A stretch of DNA of 64,000 nt from Clostridia bacterium (GTDB lineage Bacteria > Bacillota > Clostridia > Oscillospirales > CAG-272), in NCBI GenBank assembly GCA_017463125.1, contig JAFTPV010000005.1, positions 62,001 through 126,000 on the forward strand, in the 5' to 3' direction. A model generated the notes under the pieces. That model did no database searches and was not told the DNA's origin. It saw only the letters and a list, made by a program, of their open reading frames with translations. Of the stretch, positions 1 to 7,223 are shown one piece after another. Both the position numbers and the translations under genes were made by a program. The stretch's first letter is position 1; every line of letters starts with the position of its first letter.

Positions 1-336
1 CGAATCACCTTCTGTTCTTTCAAGAAGACTGTATGCTCTCTCTGAAATATCCGTTTCAACATCACCAATATGTATTTCGTGCTTTCCGGTGGATCTGTCC
101 GGGGTTTTCATCCTTGGACTGTATCCCAAAAGTGAGGTCAACTCTTCTCTTATAAGGTCTACTCCGGGAGAAAGCTCATTTATTATCAGAGTAACACTCT
201 CTTCAGGCGAAAATATCACGCTGTCCGATGAAGAACCGGAGCCTGCGCCAGCCTCGTTTCCTGCGGTACAGGAAATAAGAGTCAGCATCAAAAGCATTAA
301 ACAAAGGGCAAGCGTGGTTGCTTTTCTTATAGTCAT
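1..336 (-). CDS. N-terminus of a surface lipoprotein, cut by the window edge
   Basis: Partial gene; 112 codons are visible and the C-terminus lies off the window. It begins at an ATG preceded by a perfect AAGGAGGTC ribosome site (341-349). The protein opens with a basic signal peptide ending in the lipobox LISC, so it should be an exported, lipid-anchored protein. After a Gly/Ala/Ser/Glu linker comes a region with the pattern ..VDLIREEL..LLGYSP..H-E-I-H-I-G.., which resembles the N-terminal part of the large lipoprotein at 8522-13936 and the small alpha/beta domain that precedes many glycosidase catalytic domains. Divergent from the AraC gene at 511, which may control it. The catalytic part is not visible, so the substrate is unknown. 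Confidence 0.7.
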   Translation of the reverse strand, partial: MTIRKATTLALCLMLLMLTLISCTAGNEAGAGSGSSSDSVIFSPEESVTLIINELSPGVDLIREELTSLLGYSPRMKTPDRSTGKHEIHIGDVETDISERAYSLLERTEGDS

Positions 337-510
337 AATTGACCTCCTTGAAATCTGTTTTTTGTTTTCTGATTTAATTTTAGCACCTACAAAAGCGTTT
401 TTACATATCTTAATGTGTCTAAACAATTTCATTTTGTTGTTTCGCCTTGATTTTGATATTTTATTATGTTAACCTAAAAATAACATCAATAAACAACTGT
501 GAGGTTATAT

Positions 511-1278
511 ATGAAATCTTTAGTGATAGATATAGATATGGCTGATGATATAACCGACATTATCCCTAAAGCTATAGGATATGACAGCTGTTCTGTACCG
601 GAAGCCTATGAACGATATCTTGCTGATCACTATATTATGCACATCTGTCTCTCAGGATCGGATGTGCTGAAAATAGATGGAAACGAGCACACCATAAGTG
701 CGGGAGAAATGTTTGTCAATCGCCCCGGGCAAAGACCTTTTTGCAGCCACAAAGCCTCCGAATGTTATGTTTGGGTAGCATTTTGCGGAAAACGCGCTCA
801 ACTTTTTAGCGAACCCATGAAAATAAAAAAAGCTCCATCGGGAATTGCACACCACCTAATGGATCTTTTGGAATCAAAGGAAAAGGCGCCGGATATATAT
901 GCTTCTATAATTTTGGAAGTGCTGTACACATTCTACACAAAAACAGTCTCATCACATGACAAGATTTCTGAAGTCCGTAATTATATAAAAGACAATCCGA
1001 TAGGATTTATGACAGTCAATGATATTGCCGCAAAATTTGGATTTGAACGTAGCTATCTTCACAGAATTTTTAAGCAAAGATATGGGATAAGCATAAAGCA
1101 ATTTATACTAGACACAAAAATGATACGAGCAAAAGCGCTGCTGGAAAACGGTAATTCGGTTCTTGAAGTTGCGTACATTGTAGGCTATTCAACGGAGTTT
1201 AATTTTTCAAGAGCTTTTAAGCAATATTACGGTGTTGCTCCAAGCGTTTTGAAAACCGAAAAAATCGATAGTAAGTAG
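511..1278 (+). CDS. AraC-family transcriptional regulator
   Basis: 255-aa regulator with a cupin-like N-terminal sensing domain (about residues 10-110, including the run AGEMFVNRPGQRPF) and two C-terminal helix-turn-helix motifs (around NDIAAKFGFERSYLHRIF and VAYIVGYSTEFNFSRAF). This is the layout of AraC-type activators of sugar or glycan genes. An in-frame GTG at 499 would extend the protein by four residues, but that GTG is part of the GTGAGG ribosome site, so the ATG at 511 was chosen. It is divergent from the lipoprotein gene ending at 336, the usual arrangement for a local regulator. The effector is unknown. It is followed by an intrinsic terminator. Confidence 0.85.
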   Translation: MKSLVIDIDMADDITDIIPKAIGYDSCSVPEAYERYLADHYIMHICLSGSDVLKIDGNEHTISAGEMFVNRPGQRPFCSHKASECYVWVAFCGKRAQLFSEPMKIKKAPSGIAHHLMDLLESKEKAPDIYASIILEVLYTFYTKTVSSHDKISEVRNYIKDNPIGFMTVNDIAAKFGFERSYLHRIFKQRYGISIKQFILDTKMIRAKALLENGNSVLEVAYIVGYSTEFNFSRAFKQYYGVAPSVLKTEKIDSK

Positions 1279-1347
1279 TTTTTTAACACAAAATCAGCTT
1301 GCTAAAGCCAAACAAGCGAACAAAAAATTTTATCACATGAAACAAAG

Positions 1348-1387
1348 AAAACCGATGTCAGAAATTCAATCTAACATCGGTTTTTTA
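1348..1387 (+). terminator. Intrinsic terminator after the AraC gene
   Basis: An 11-bp perfect stem (1348-1358 with 1374-1384, core ACCGATGT/ACATCGGT), a 15-nt loop and a run of six T. It separates the AraC gene from the SIR2 module. Confidence 0.85.
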
Positions 1388-1433
1388 TCAAATTATGTTT
1401 TACAAAAAATGCGAATATTATATGAAGAAGCTC

Positions 1434-1462
1434 TTTAAATCCAAAAGCAAATATGGTATAAT
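1434..1462 (+). promoter_or_regulatory. Sigma-A promoter of the SIR2 module
   Basis: Perfect -10 TATAAT at 1457-1462 with a weak -35 TTTAAA at 1434-1439 and 17 bp spacing. The predicted start near 1469 gives a leader of about 160 nt before the first gene. Confidence 0.6.
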
Positions 1463-1468
1463 GATATC

Positions 1469-1631
1469 ATAAAATTTTATTTGGCGGAAACAAATATTTA
1501 CCCCCGGGAAATGCAAAATCATATTGCTTTTGATATTAGCAAGCATAGCGTCGGGCTACCCTACTCTGCCCGACACTAAAAATGCGGGAGACACGCACCC
1601 CTTATTAAAACCGAAAAAAAGGATTGAAAAA
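1469..1631 (+). other. Long, structured-looking 5' leader of the SIR2 module
   Basis: No convincing gene. It holds a perfect 7-bp hairpin GTCGGGC/GCCCGAC (1550-1556 with 1568-1574, 11-nt loop), followed by a TGCG/CGCA mini-hairpin (1583-1586 with 1594-1597) with loop GGAGACA. An open frame from a TTG at 1524 runs through it into the next gene but has no ribosome site. The segment is more GC-rich than its AT-rich surroundings. It could be an attenuator, a small RNA or nothing; I do not recognise a known family. Confidence 0.35.
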
Positions 1632-1925
1632 ATGAATTTAGAAACAATAAAAAACAGGCTCAAAACCTTACTTACAGATAAATCCTCGGGCATTCAACCG
1701 GAGTTTCAAAAACAGCTTTCGGACATAGTAAAACGCATTGAAAATTTTCTCCGCGACAATAGCGGTGAGTGCGATATTCCCGATGATTTAATAAAAGAAA
1801 TTGCGAGGTGTCTTGTGCCCGATATAATCGCATTTTTTGAAACCGAAGAAGCGAAACGCGAATTCGAGGCGTGGAAGCTCGATAAAGAAAAACATAATAC
1901 GAATAGAACAATTAAAAAGGACTGA
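1632..1925 (+). CDS. 97-aa charged helical protein, first gene of the SIR2 module
   Basis: Unrecognised small protein that looks almost wholly alpha-helical, with no signal peptide or membrane segment. Visible stretches are the amphipathic N-terminal half (TIKNRLKTLLTD, FQKQLSDIVKRIENFL) and the C-terminal half (DLIKEIARCLVPDIIAFF, then EEAKREFEAWKLDKEK). The ATG at 1632 has AAAGGA upstream; the longer frame from TTG 1524 lacks a ribosome site. It ends 8 nt before the SIR2 gene, so the two are almost certainly cotranscribed. By position it might be an antitoxin, adaptor or sensor for the SIR2 effector, but that is inference from the neighbour only. Confidence 0.6.
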   Translation: MNLETIKNRLKTLLTDKSSGIQPEFQKQLSDIVKRIENFLRDNSGECDIPDDLIKEIARCLVPDIIAFFETEEAKREFEAWKLDKEKHNTNRTIKKD

Positions 1926-1933
1926 CATGTAAT

Positions 1934-3127
1934 ATGGCAAAAAAAGGATTTGAACTTAAAACTATCACAAGGTTGATTTCATCAGACTCAGACAAGCCTA
2001 ACTGGTCTTTATGCGTTGGAGCAGGCATTTCGATACCTATATTTCCATCATGGTACGCATTGGCAAAAAACTTAGCCAATACGCTAATACCTGGATCGGA
2101 TTTGGATGAAGAAATGTTAACCGATCTCGCATTTTCTGCAGATGCCTTGATTCAAATGGTTAAAAACAAAACCAAAATTTCAGATAAAGACTTTGCCATC
2201 AAGATGAGTGAAATTCTATATTCTGATTTTAAAGAAAAAATAGAACCTAACGACTGGCCTGCGATTGTCAAAATTTTAGAAGCAAATCATTTGTCAAAAA
2301 TAACTGCAAAAGAGTGGGATGTATTTAACAAATATAGGGATACCGTTTTAAAAAACACAACATCTAGCGTAATCGCTAAATCTGTTTTCAAAGCAATTGA
2401 AGCCGGAATATCTCCAAAATCAATATTGTCTTTTAATGCCGAACCACTTCTTTTGGTTATGCTAAACTCTTTATTAATGCAAAGTAAAACCGACGAAGAT
2501 CATCCTATACCCAAGCAATTGTTTAACAAGGTTACCGGTAGCCTTTCAAACCAAAACGACAAACGAATACAATATGTTTTTTGTCATGGTTTGCTTCCGT
2601 TGTCAAACAAGAGTGATAAATTTACATATTCGACCGAAAAACTAGTTTTTTCAGAAGAAGAATATCTTCAGATAGCAAACAACTCGTTTTCGTGGCAGGC
2701 AACAACTTTTATAAACACATGTACAACACAACATATAATTTTCATAGGAACATCTTTAACAGATCCAAACATGAGAAGGTGGCTTAGTTGGACTCATTCA
2801 AACCGTTTGAATGAGATGAAAGAATACAACTTGAATGTAGAAGATAGCACACAACATTATTGGATAAAAGAAAAACCTAAAAATAGAGATTTGATGCCTT
2901 GGATAGAATCTGCAGTTTCACATTTAGGAGTAAGATTGATATGGTTGGATAGTTGGTCACAAGCTGGTGAAGCACTAGAGTTGGCTTTAGGTTTAAGAAA
3001 AAGAGAAGCAGCACCTAAAATAAATAAAACCTACAAAAAGAAAAATAATAATCAACAACGAAGAAAGACACACTCTAAAAAAGACAATGTAAAACATCGA
3101 AACAACAAAAAGAACGAGGCAAGATAG
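1934..3127 (+). CDS. SIR2-like domain protein, putative anti-phage NADase
   Basis: 397 aa. Residues about 22-345 form a SIR2-like Rossmann domain: GAGIS at 29-33 (nucleotide-binding loop), SFN with Asn168, CHG with His218 (positions expected for the catalytic Asn/His of defence-type SIR2 NADases), and IGTSLTDPN at 271-279. The last 40 residues are very rich in Lys, Arg and Asn and could bind nucleic acid. No transmembrane segment. Stand-alone SIR2 proteins of this kind typically deplete NAD+ on phage infection (family knowledge); activity here is inferred. AT-rich codon use and the position next to tRNA genes suggest horizontal acquisition. The stop codon lies inside the terminator hairpin. 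Confidence 0.75.
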   Translation: MAKKGFELKTITRLISSDSDKPNWSLCVGAGISIPIFPSWYALAKNLANTLIPGSDLDEEMLTDLAFSADALIQMVKNKTKISDKDFAIKMSEILYSDFKEKIEPNDWPAIVKILEANHLSKITAKEWDVFNKYRDTVLKNTTSSVIAKSVFKAIEAGISPKSILSFNAEPLLLVMLNSLLMQSKTDEDHPIPKQLFNKVTGSLSNQNDKRIQYVFCHGLLPLSNKSDKFTYSTEKLVFSEEEYLQIANNSFSWQATTFINTCTTQHIIFIGTSLTDPNMRRWLSWTHSNRLNEMKEYNLNVEDSTQHYWIKEKPKNRDLMPWIESAVSHLGVRLIWLDSWSQAGEALELALGLRKREAAPKINKTYKKKNNNQQRRKTHSKKDNVKHRNNKKNEAR

Positions 3128-3140
3128 CCTCGTTCTTTTT
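3111..3140 (+). terminator. Intrinsic terminator of the SIR2 module, overlapping its last codons
   Basis: Ten-bp perfect stem AGAACGAGGC/GCCTCGTTCT (3111-3120 with 3127-3136), 6-nt loop and a T run to 3140. The stop codon at 3125-3127 is within the hairpin. Confidence 0.9.
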
Positions 3141-3151
3141 GCATTTACACA

Positions 3152-3197
3152 TAAAAAACAAATCCGAACCACTTATCTGTTACGAAGTAGTTCGGAT
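3152..3197 (-). terminator. Intrinsic terminator after tRNA-Glu
   Basis: A 13-bp stem with one mismatch (3162-3174 with 3185-3197), followed on the minus strand by a T-rich tract (A run at 3153-3158 on the plus strand). Confidence 0.75.
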
Positions 3198-3207
3198 ATG
3201 TTTTGTT

Positions 3208-3282
3208 TGGTGACGCGTACGGGAATCGAACCCATGTTACAGCCGTGAAAGGGCCGTGTCTTAACCGCTTGACCAACGCGCC
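3208..3282 (-). tRNA. tRNA-Glu (anticodon UUC)
   Basis: Full cloverleaf read on the minus strand: acceptor GGCGCGT/ACGCGTC with encoded CCA, D arm, anticodon stem CGGCC/GGCTG around loop CTTTCAC (anticodon TTC), and T arm with GGTTCGATTCC. 75 nt including CCA. Downstream of tRNA-Met. Confidence 0.95.
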
Positions 3283-3283
3283 G

Positions 3284-3314
3284 AAAAATATCCGCCGCCA
3301 TTTTAGCGGCGGAT
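3284..3314 (-). terminator. Terminator-like hairpin between the two tRNA genes
   Basis: Perfect 9-bp GC-rich stem ATCCGCCGC/GCGGCGGAT (3290-3298 with 3306-3314), followed on the minus strand by TATTTTTC. It lies between tRNA-Met and tRNA-Glu, so it may lower tRNA-Glu output or act as a processing site. Confidence 0.6.
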
Positions 3315-3315
3315 T

Positions 3316-3392
3316 TGGTAGCGGATGTCGGATTTGAACCAACGACCTACCGGGTATGAACCGGGCGCTCTAGCCAGCTGAGCTAATCCGCC
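3316..3392 (-). tRNA. tRNA-Met (anticodon CAU)
   Basis: Cloverleaf on the minus strand: acceptor GGCGGAT pairing with ATCCGCT (one G-U), anticodon loop TTCATAC (anticodon CAT), T arm GGTTCAAATCC and encoded CCA; 77 nt. Elongator-type Met is most likely; CAT could also be the Ile2 tRNA read after lysidine modification, which sequence alone does not settle. Confidence 0.93.
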
Positions 3393-3425
3393 ATAAAGTC
3401 ATGCCTAGGATTTTCGTGCTTTGAT

Positions 3426-3454
3426 ATTATAGCATATCAAAACTCAAAAGTCAA
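3426..3454 (-). promoter_or_regulatory. Promoter of the tRNA-Met/tRNA-Glu pair
   Basis: On the minus strand, TTGACT (3449-3454), 17-bp spacer, TATAAT (3426-3431). A strong stable-RNA promoter. Confidence 0.85.
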
Positions 3455-3503
3455 TACTTTTTTGAAAGTTTTTTTGCAACAGGCGCTTTTATTTGCCTTT
3501 TAC

Positions 3504-3532
3504 TTGACAAATATATATAAAAATGGTAAAAT
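3504..3532 (+). promoter_or_regulatory. Promoter of the amidohydrolase-rnc operon
   Basis: TTGACA (3504-3509), 17-bp spacer, TAAAAT (3527-3532). The predicted start near 3539 leaves a short leader of about 24 nt before the ATG at 3563. Confidence 0.85.
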
Positions 3533-3562
3533 TTATTGATAGAAAAATGCATGGAGCAATAT

Positions 3563-4330
3563 ATGAACTTAGAAATTATTGATTTTCACACTCACCCCTT
3601 CACTACCCCCTCGGAAAACTTCTGCTTTTTCCCCGGAAGCGTTACAACGGACGGAGATTTTCTCTCCGACCTTGCCTCTGCGGGCATCGGCAGATTTGCG
3701 GGCAGTATCATAGATAAACAAAACAAGGACTTTGCATCTATCGTTCGTGCTAACAGGCGCGCTATTGAGCTTGGGGAGCGATACGGAGATAAATATATCC
3801 CGGGTATACACGTTCACCCCGACTACGTTTCAGAGTCGGAAAACGAGATAAACTCGGCTTGGGAGCTGGGTGTGCGCCTTGTCGGAGAGCTTGTGCCGTA
3901 TCATCACGGATACAGCTACGACCACTGTGGCTTACACGAGATTTTTGAGTGCCTTGGGGGACGTGATATGACGGTGAGTATTCACTCAACCGATAGCGAC
4001 CTTCCGCTAATGGAGAAGCTCGCGGCAGAGCACAAGGACGTAACCTTTGTTTTTGCCCACCCGGGTGACCTACCTAGAGTAAAAAATCATATTGAAGTTA
4101 TGCGTCGGTGCGAGAACGTGTATCTCGACCTCTCGGGCACGGGTCTTTTCCGCTACGGAATGTTAAAGCATCTTGTGGACTCTGTCGGAGCTGAAAGGAT
4201 ACTCTTCGGCACGGATTACCCGATATGCAACCCGGAGATGTACGTACACGCGGTCCTCTTTGAAAAAATCAGCGACAGAGAAAAGGAGCTTATCTTCGCA
4301 GGAAATGCAAAACGGCTCTTAAAACTATAA
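3563..4330 (+). CDS. Amidohydrolase-family metal-dependent hydrolase
   Basis: 255-aa TIM-barrel hydrolase of the amidohydrolase-2/TatD-like group. Metal-binding motifs are FHTHPF near the N-terminus, VSIHSTD and FVFAHPGD in the middle, and LFGTDYP near the C-terminus with the final Asp ligand. Start: the ATG at 3563 has GGAG six bases upstream and fits the mapped promoter; the upstream TTG at 3536 would precede the transcription start. It abuts the RNase III gene (next ATG immediately after its stop), so the two are an operon. The substrate cannot be told; members hydrolyse or decarboxylate small cyclic compounds or act on nucleic acids. Confidence 0.8.
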   Translation: MNLEIIDFHTHPFTTPSENFCFFPGSVTTDGDFLSDLASAGIGRFAGSIIDKQNKDFASIVRANRRAIELGERYGDKYIPGIHVHPDYVSESENEINSAWELGVRLVGELVPYHHGYSYDHCGLHEIFECLGGRDMTVSIHSTDSDLPLMEKLAAEHKDVTFVFAHPGDLPRVKNHIEVMRRCENVYLDLSGTGLFRYGMLKHLVDSVGAERILFGTDYPICNPEMYVHAVLFEKISDREKELIFAGNAKRLLKL

Positions 4331-5521
4331 ATGAACGGAAAAAATATGGATTTTACAAAACACATACCCGAAATAGAAAAGAAAATACGCTATACCTTCA
4401 AGGACAAGAATCTGCTGACACAGGCCTTCACCAGAGCCAGCTTCTGCAATGAGAAGAACCGCAGGGGCGAAAACTATATGTCAAACGAGGTGCTGGAATT
4501 TTTCGGTGACAGCGTGCTGTCTACGGCTATAATAACCCTTATGCTTGAGAAAAAAACAGAGCGATACCGTCACGGAATCAAGACCGACTGGAACGAGGGC
4601 GATTTCTCAAACCTCAGATCAAAGCTCAGCGACAAGCGCAATCTTTCAAAGAGCACAGCAGAGCTTGGGCTGCAAAGGTATCTCATAATGGGCGAGGGTG
4701 ACAAGGCGTGCGGTATTGAGAACGAGCCTTCGGTTATGGAGGACCTGTTTGAGAGCATTATCGGCGCGATATACGTTGACTCGGGTAACGATATAAAGAC
4801 GGTTATAAAGTCGGTAGGCTGTATGCTGGACGTTTCGGCTTACGGTGACACGAAGGAGGCTCCGATACAGAGCTATAAAAACGCTTTGCAAGAGTGGTGC
4901 GCTGACAAATCCCACAGACTTCCCGCCCCTGTGTACAAAACTTTAGAGGAGAGCGGACCTGACCACAAGAAGAGCTACAAGCGCGCCTGCTATATTGGCG
5001 ATAAGCTATACGGTGTCGGAGAAGGAAAAAATCAGAAGCTTGCCGACAGCGCCGCCGCAGAGGCTACGCTCCTTATGTTAAAGGAAGAAAACGCACCGAA
5101 AATCAAAATAGACTCTGACGCGCCCGCAAGGCTTAAAGAGCTATGCGCGAAGGGCAAGCACCCCTCTCCCGAGTGGCGAGACCTCGGTGAAACCGAGAAA
5201 TCAACAGACTCCTCGAAGGAATTTATGGTAGAGTGTCGCGCTATGGGTAAGAGCGCCGTAGGCATCGCTAACAGCAAGGCGGAGGCAAGAGCGCTAGCCG
5301 CAAGGAGCATACTTGATGCCGTAATAGTAAAAAACAAAGAAAAATCGGATAAAGCTTCAAAAAAACAGGATAAAAAGAGCTATCCAAAGCTGACCGTCAA
5401 GGATAAGCCAATGCCAAAAGAGGCAAAAGGCGCAGAAGCGCCAAAGCCCAAGCAACAGAGGACATCAAAGGGCGCACACGCGCCAAAGAAGCGTCCCTCC
5501 TGGCAGAAAAAGCACCTATAA
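4331..5521 (+). CDS. rnc: Ribonuclease III with two dsRNA-binding domains and a basic tail
   Basis: 396 aa, far longer than the usual 220-240. Residues 10-170 form the RNase III catalytic domain: signature NEVLEFFGDS (E53, E56, D60) and EDLFESIIGA (D138, E141) match the metal-binding residues of E. coli Rnc, with a roughly 12-residue insertion around RYRHGIKTDWNE. A standard dsRBD follows (about 177-250), then what looks like a second, divergent dsRBD (about 264-332, ending SKAEARALAARSILDAV), then a Lys-rich low-complexity tail (333-396). It processes rRNA and other double-stranded RNA. The first ATG follows the previous stop directly; an in-frame ATG at 4346 with GGA upstream is an alternative start. 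Ends at a strong terminator. Confidence 0.9.
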   Translation: MNGKNMDFTKHIPEIEKKIRYTFKDKNLLTQAFTRASFCNEKNRRGENYMSNEVLEFFGDSVLSTAIITLMLEKKTERYRHGIKTDWNEGDFSNLRSKLSDKRNLSKSTAELGLQRYLIMGEGDKACGIENEPSVMEDLFESIIGAIYVDSGNDIKTVIKSVGCMLDVSAYGDTKEAPIQSYKNALQEWCADKSHRLPAPVYKTLEESGPDHKKSYKRACYIGDKLYGVGEGKNQKLADSAAAEATLLMLKEENAPKIKIDSDAPARLKELCAKGKHPSPEWRDLGETEKSTDSSKEFMVECRAMGKSAVGIANSKAEARALAARSILDAVIVKNKEKSDKASKKQDKKSYPKLTVKDKPMPKEAKGAEAPKPKQQRTSKGAHAPKKRPSWQKKHL

Positions 5522-5527
5522 AATTTT

Positions 5528-5560
5528 GAGAGCAAGCCAACTTGGGCTTGCTCTCTTTTT
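5528..5560 (+). terminator. Intrinsic terminator after rnc
   Basis: Eleven-bp perfect stem GAGAGCAAGCC/GGCTTGCTCTC (5528-5538 with 5545-5555), 6-nt loop, TTTTT. It lies between convergent genes. Confidence 0.9.
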
Positions 5561-5569
5561 ATTTATGGA

Positions 5570-6985
5570 TTATTTAGCTTCGTACGCGTTATCTGACAAT
5601 CCGATTATAAAGTTATCTACACATACCGTAGAATTTATAGGCATTGCATTGTCAAGATAGAAGTAAATTCTATTGTTATATGTATTCGCGGTATCGGTAA
5701 GAGTCATAGTATATCCATATGTATCGTCTACATATATCTGCACATACTTTACTCCACCAACATTATAGAATTCGAGGCGGATGTTGCACCATTTACCGGG
5801 CGTTATAACGGCAGTGTCTTTTGCTCCAAGAGAAAGTGTCGTTCCATCTGAATTTCGGTAAGCCTTAATGTAATCGCCACCGTCAAGGCGGAACAACGGA
5901 CGACCGTCGCTGGTTCCCGTGAACATATCGCTCATTTTATAATCAAACTCATATATCTTACAGCTAACCTTTGTAAGATCGGTATTCTCGTCGGAAAGCG
6001 AAGAATCAGAAATTCCGGAATAATAGAAATATGCCTGGGTCCACTGTTCAACCGTTTTTGTCATGGTCGCTGCACTGTCTACAACACTTCCTGTTGAAAC
6101 ACTTGCACTACTAAATCCGTTGAGACTAGCACCATCTGTTCCAAAATCGCGGGCTACCGGCTTTCCGAGAAGGGCGGTTCTGTCATTCCAATACTTACCC
6201 TCTCCGCGCTCGTAAGCCTTAACCTCGATAACAGCGTTCCCGCTTACGGTGAACGTTCCGTCGGTAATAACCTCGGAGGAGGTTACGTTGCCGTTTGCAT
6301 CAAGGAGAGATACCTGATACTTCTTTGTAGCGTCTGCGGGAGTAAAGGTAATAGAATCGGTTTCGAGATACACGCCTGCGGAGTATGCACCGTCGATAGT
6401 GCCGAGGTCGGTGTAAACGTAGTAGTAATCGGTTACAAGGTGGTCTACGTTATTGTTTGGGTTGGTATCAATATTAAGGACTTTACCCATATTAGCCGCA
6501 AACTCAAGAGTAGAGAGGTAGAACTCTTTACGAATTTCGTCCTTGCCGGGAGTTGCGTAACCGTTCTTATAGAGCTGCTCACCGAGATACTCTGCGATGC
6601 TGTATCTTTTAGCCTCGCTTGTAGCGTCACCCGAGGTTGCGGTAACGGTGTACTGCGTTGCAAAGTCCTGAGGACCTACGCCCTCGGTTATAAATACGTA
6701 TGCCGCCTTGTTCTTTATAGTCTGCTGATTTTCTGCGGTTGCGGCAATGGTCTGTGACCACTCGGTGTCACCGCCTGTTACGGTGAGTGTAACTGTGTCC
6801 CCCGTTACGGTAGACGCATCAACTGCATACATAAGTGAGAATTTGTCGCTGTAATAAACGTTCTGGCTGAATATTTCGGGCTTTGTGGCTTCAGTGTCTT
6901 GCGCTGATACTGCGAATGCCGTTGCGGTGAGCGCAGTCATAGCTGCCATTATGGCAATAACTTTTACTATCGTTTTGTTTTTCAT
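5570..6985 (-). CDS. Secreted protein with a C-terminal LamG-like module
   Basis: 471 aa. Start: the ATG at 6985 has AAAGGAAAGAAAG upstream and begins a Sec signal peptide (MKNKTIVKVIAIMAAM, cleavage likely after AVSA). No lipobox and no visible cell-wall anchor, so probably released. Residues 30-130 look like a beta-sandwich of Ig type; the middle is unassigned; the last 200 residues are a concanavalin/LamG-like carbohydrate-binding module. That module is nearly the same as the last module of the 1804-aa lipoprotein upstream (shared AYRNSDGT.LSLG.KDTAVITPG.WCNIR), implying recent duplication or gene conversion. Same strand and direction as the 43-aa peptide, toroid and lipoprotein genes, so probably one expression unit. 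Likely glycan binding; no catalytic domain recognised. Confidence 0.75.
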   Translation of the reverse strand: MKNKTIVKVIAIMAAMTALTATAFAVSAQDTEATKPEIFSQNVYYSDKFSLMYAVDASTVTGDTVTLTVTGGDTEWSQTIAATAENQQTIKNKAAYVFITEGVGPQDFATQYTVTATSGDATSEAKRYSIAEYLGEQLYKNGYATPGKDEIRKEFYLSTLEFAANMGKVLNIDTNPNNNVDHLVTDYYYVYTDLGTIDGAYSAGVYLETDSITFTPADATKKYQVSLLDANGNVTSSEVITDGTFTVSGNAVIEVKAYERGEGKYWNDRTALLGKPVARDFGTDGASLNGFSSASVSTGSVVDSAATMTKTVEQWTQAYFYYSGISDSSLSDENTDLTKVSCKIYEFDYKMSDMFTGTSDGRPLFRLDGGDYIKAYRNSDGTTLSLGAKDTAVITPGKWCNIRLEFYNVGGVKYVQIYVDDTYGYTMTLTDTANTYNNRIYFYLDNAMPINSTVCVDNFIIGLSDNAYEAK

Positions 6986-7032
6986 TCTTTCTTTCCTTTC
7001 GTTATTGTGTTTTTCTGTGAATTTTGCGCGCG

Positions 7033-7164
7033 TCATGTCCATCCTCCGTCGTCCCACGAGCCTTGAGTTAATTTTCCTGACGTGGATATTACGTCGGCAG
7101 AGTCAAATTTAACGATGTCAAGCTCGGGCGTTTGGTATGGACTTTTCAAGTCTTTTTTCCTCAC
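7033..7164 (-). CDS. 43-aa peptide of the P..PELDIVKFD.ADVISTSG type
   Basis: Short gene with a GTG start and an excellent AAAGGAG ribosome site 7 nt upstream. The product begins RKKDLKSPYQTPELDIVKF, continues DSADVISTSGKL and ends TQGSWDDGGWT. From memory, many gut Clostridia encode short proteins with this P-x-L-E/D-x-V-x-F-x-x-x-D-V-I-x-T-S-G pattern followed by a variable Gly/Asp-rich tail, without known function; they look like precursor or signal peptides, but no maturation enzyme is present here. It lies between the 415-aa toroid gene and the secreted LamG-like protein. An in-frame extension of the downstream gene overlaps its end and was rejected. Confidence 0.6.
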   Translation of the reverse strand: MRKKDLKSPYQTPELDIVKFDSADVISTSGKLTQGSWDDGGWT

Positions 7165-7223
7165 GTTAACACTCCTTTCTCTTGTTTTTTGTGGATATTT
7201 GCTAATAATAATTTACATTTTAA

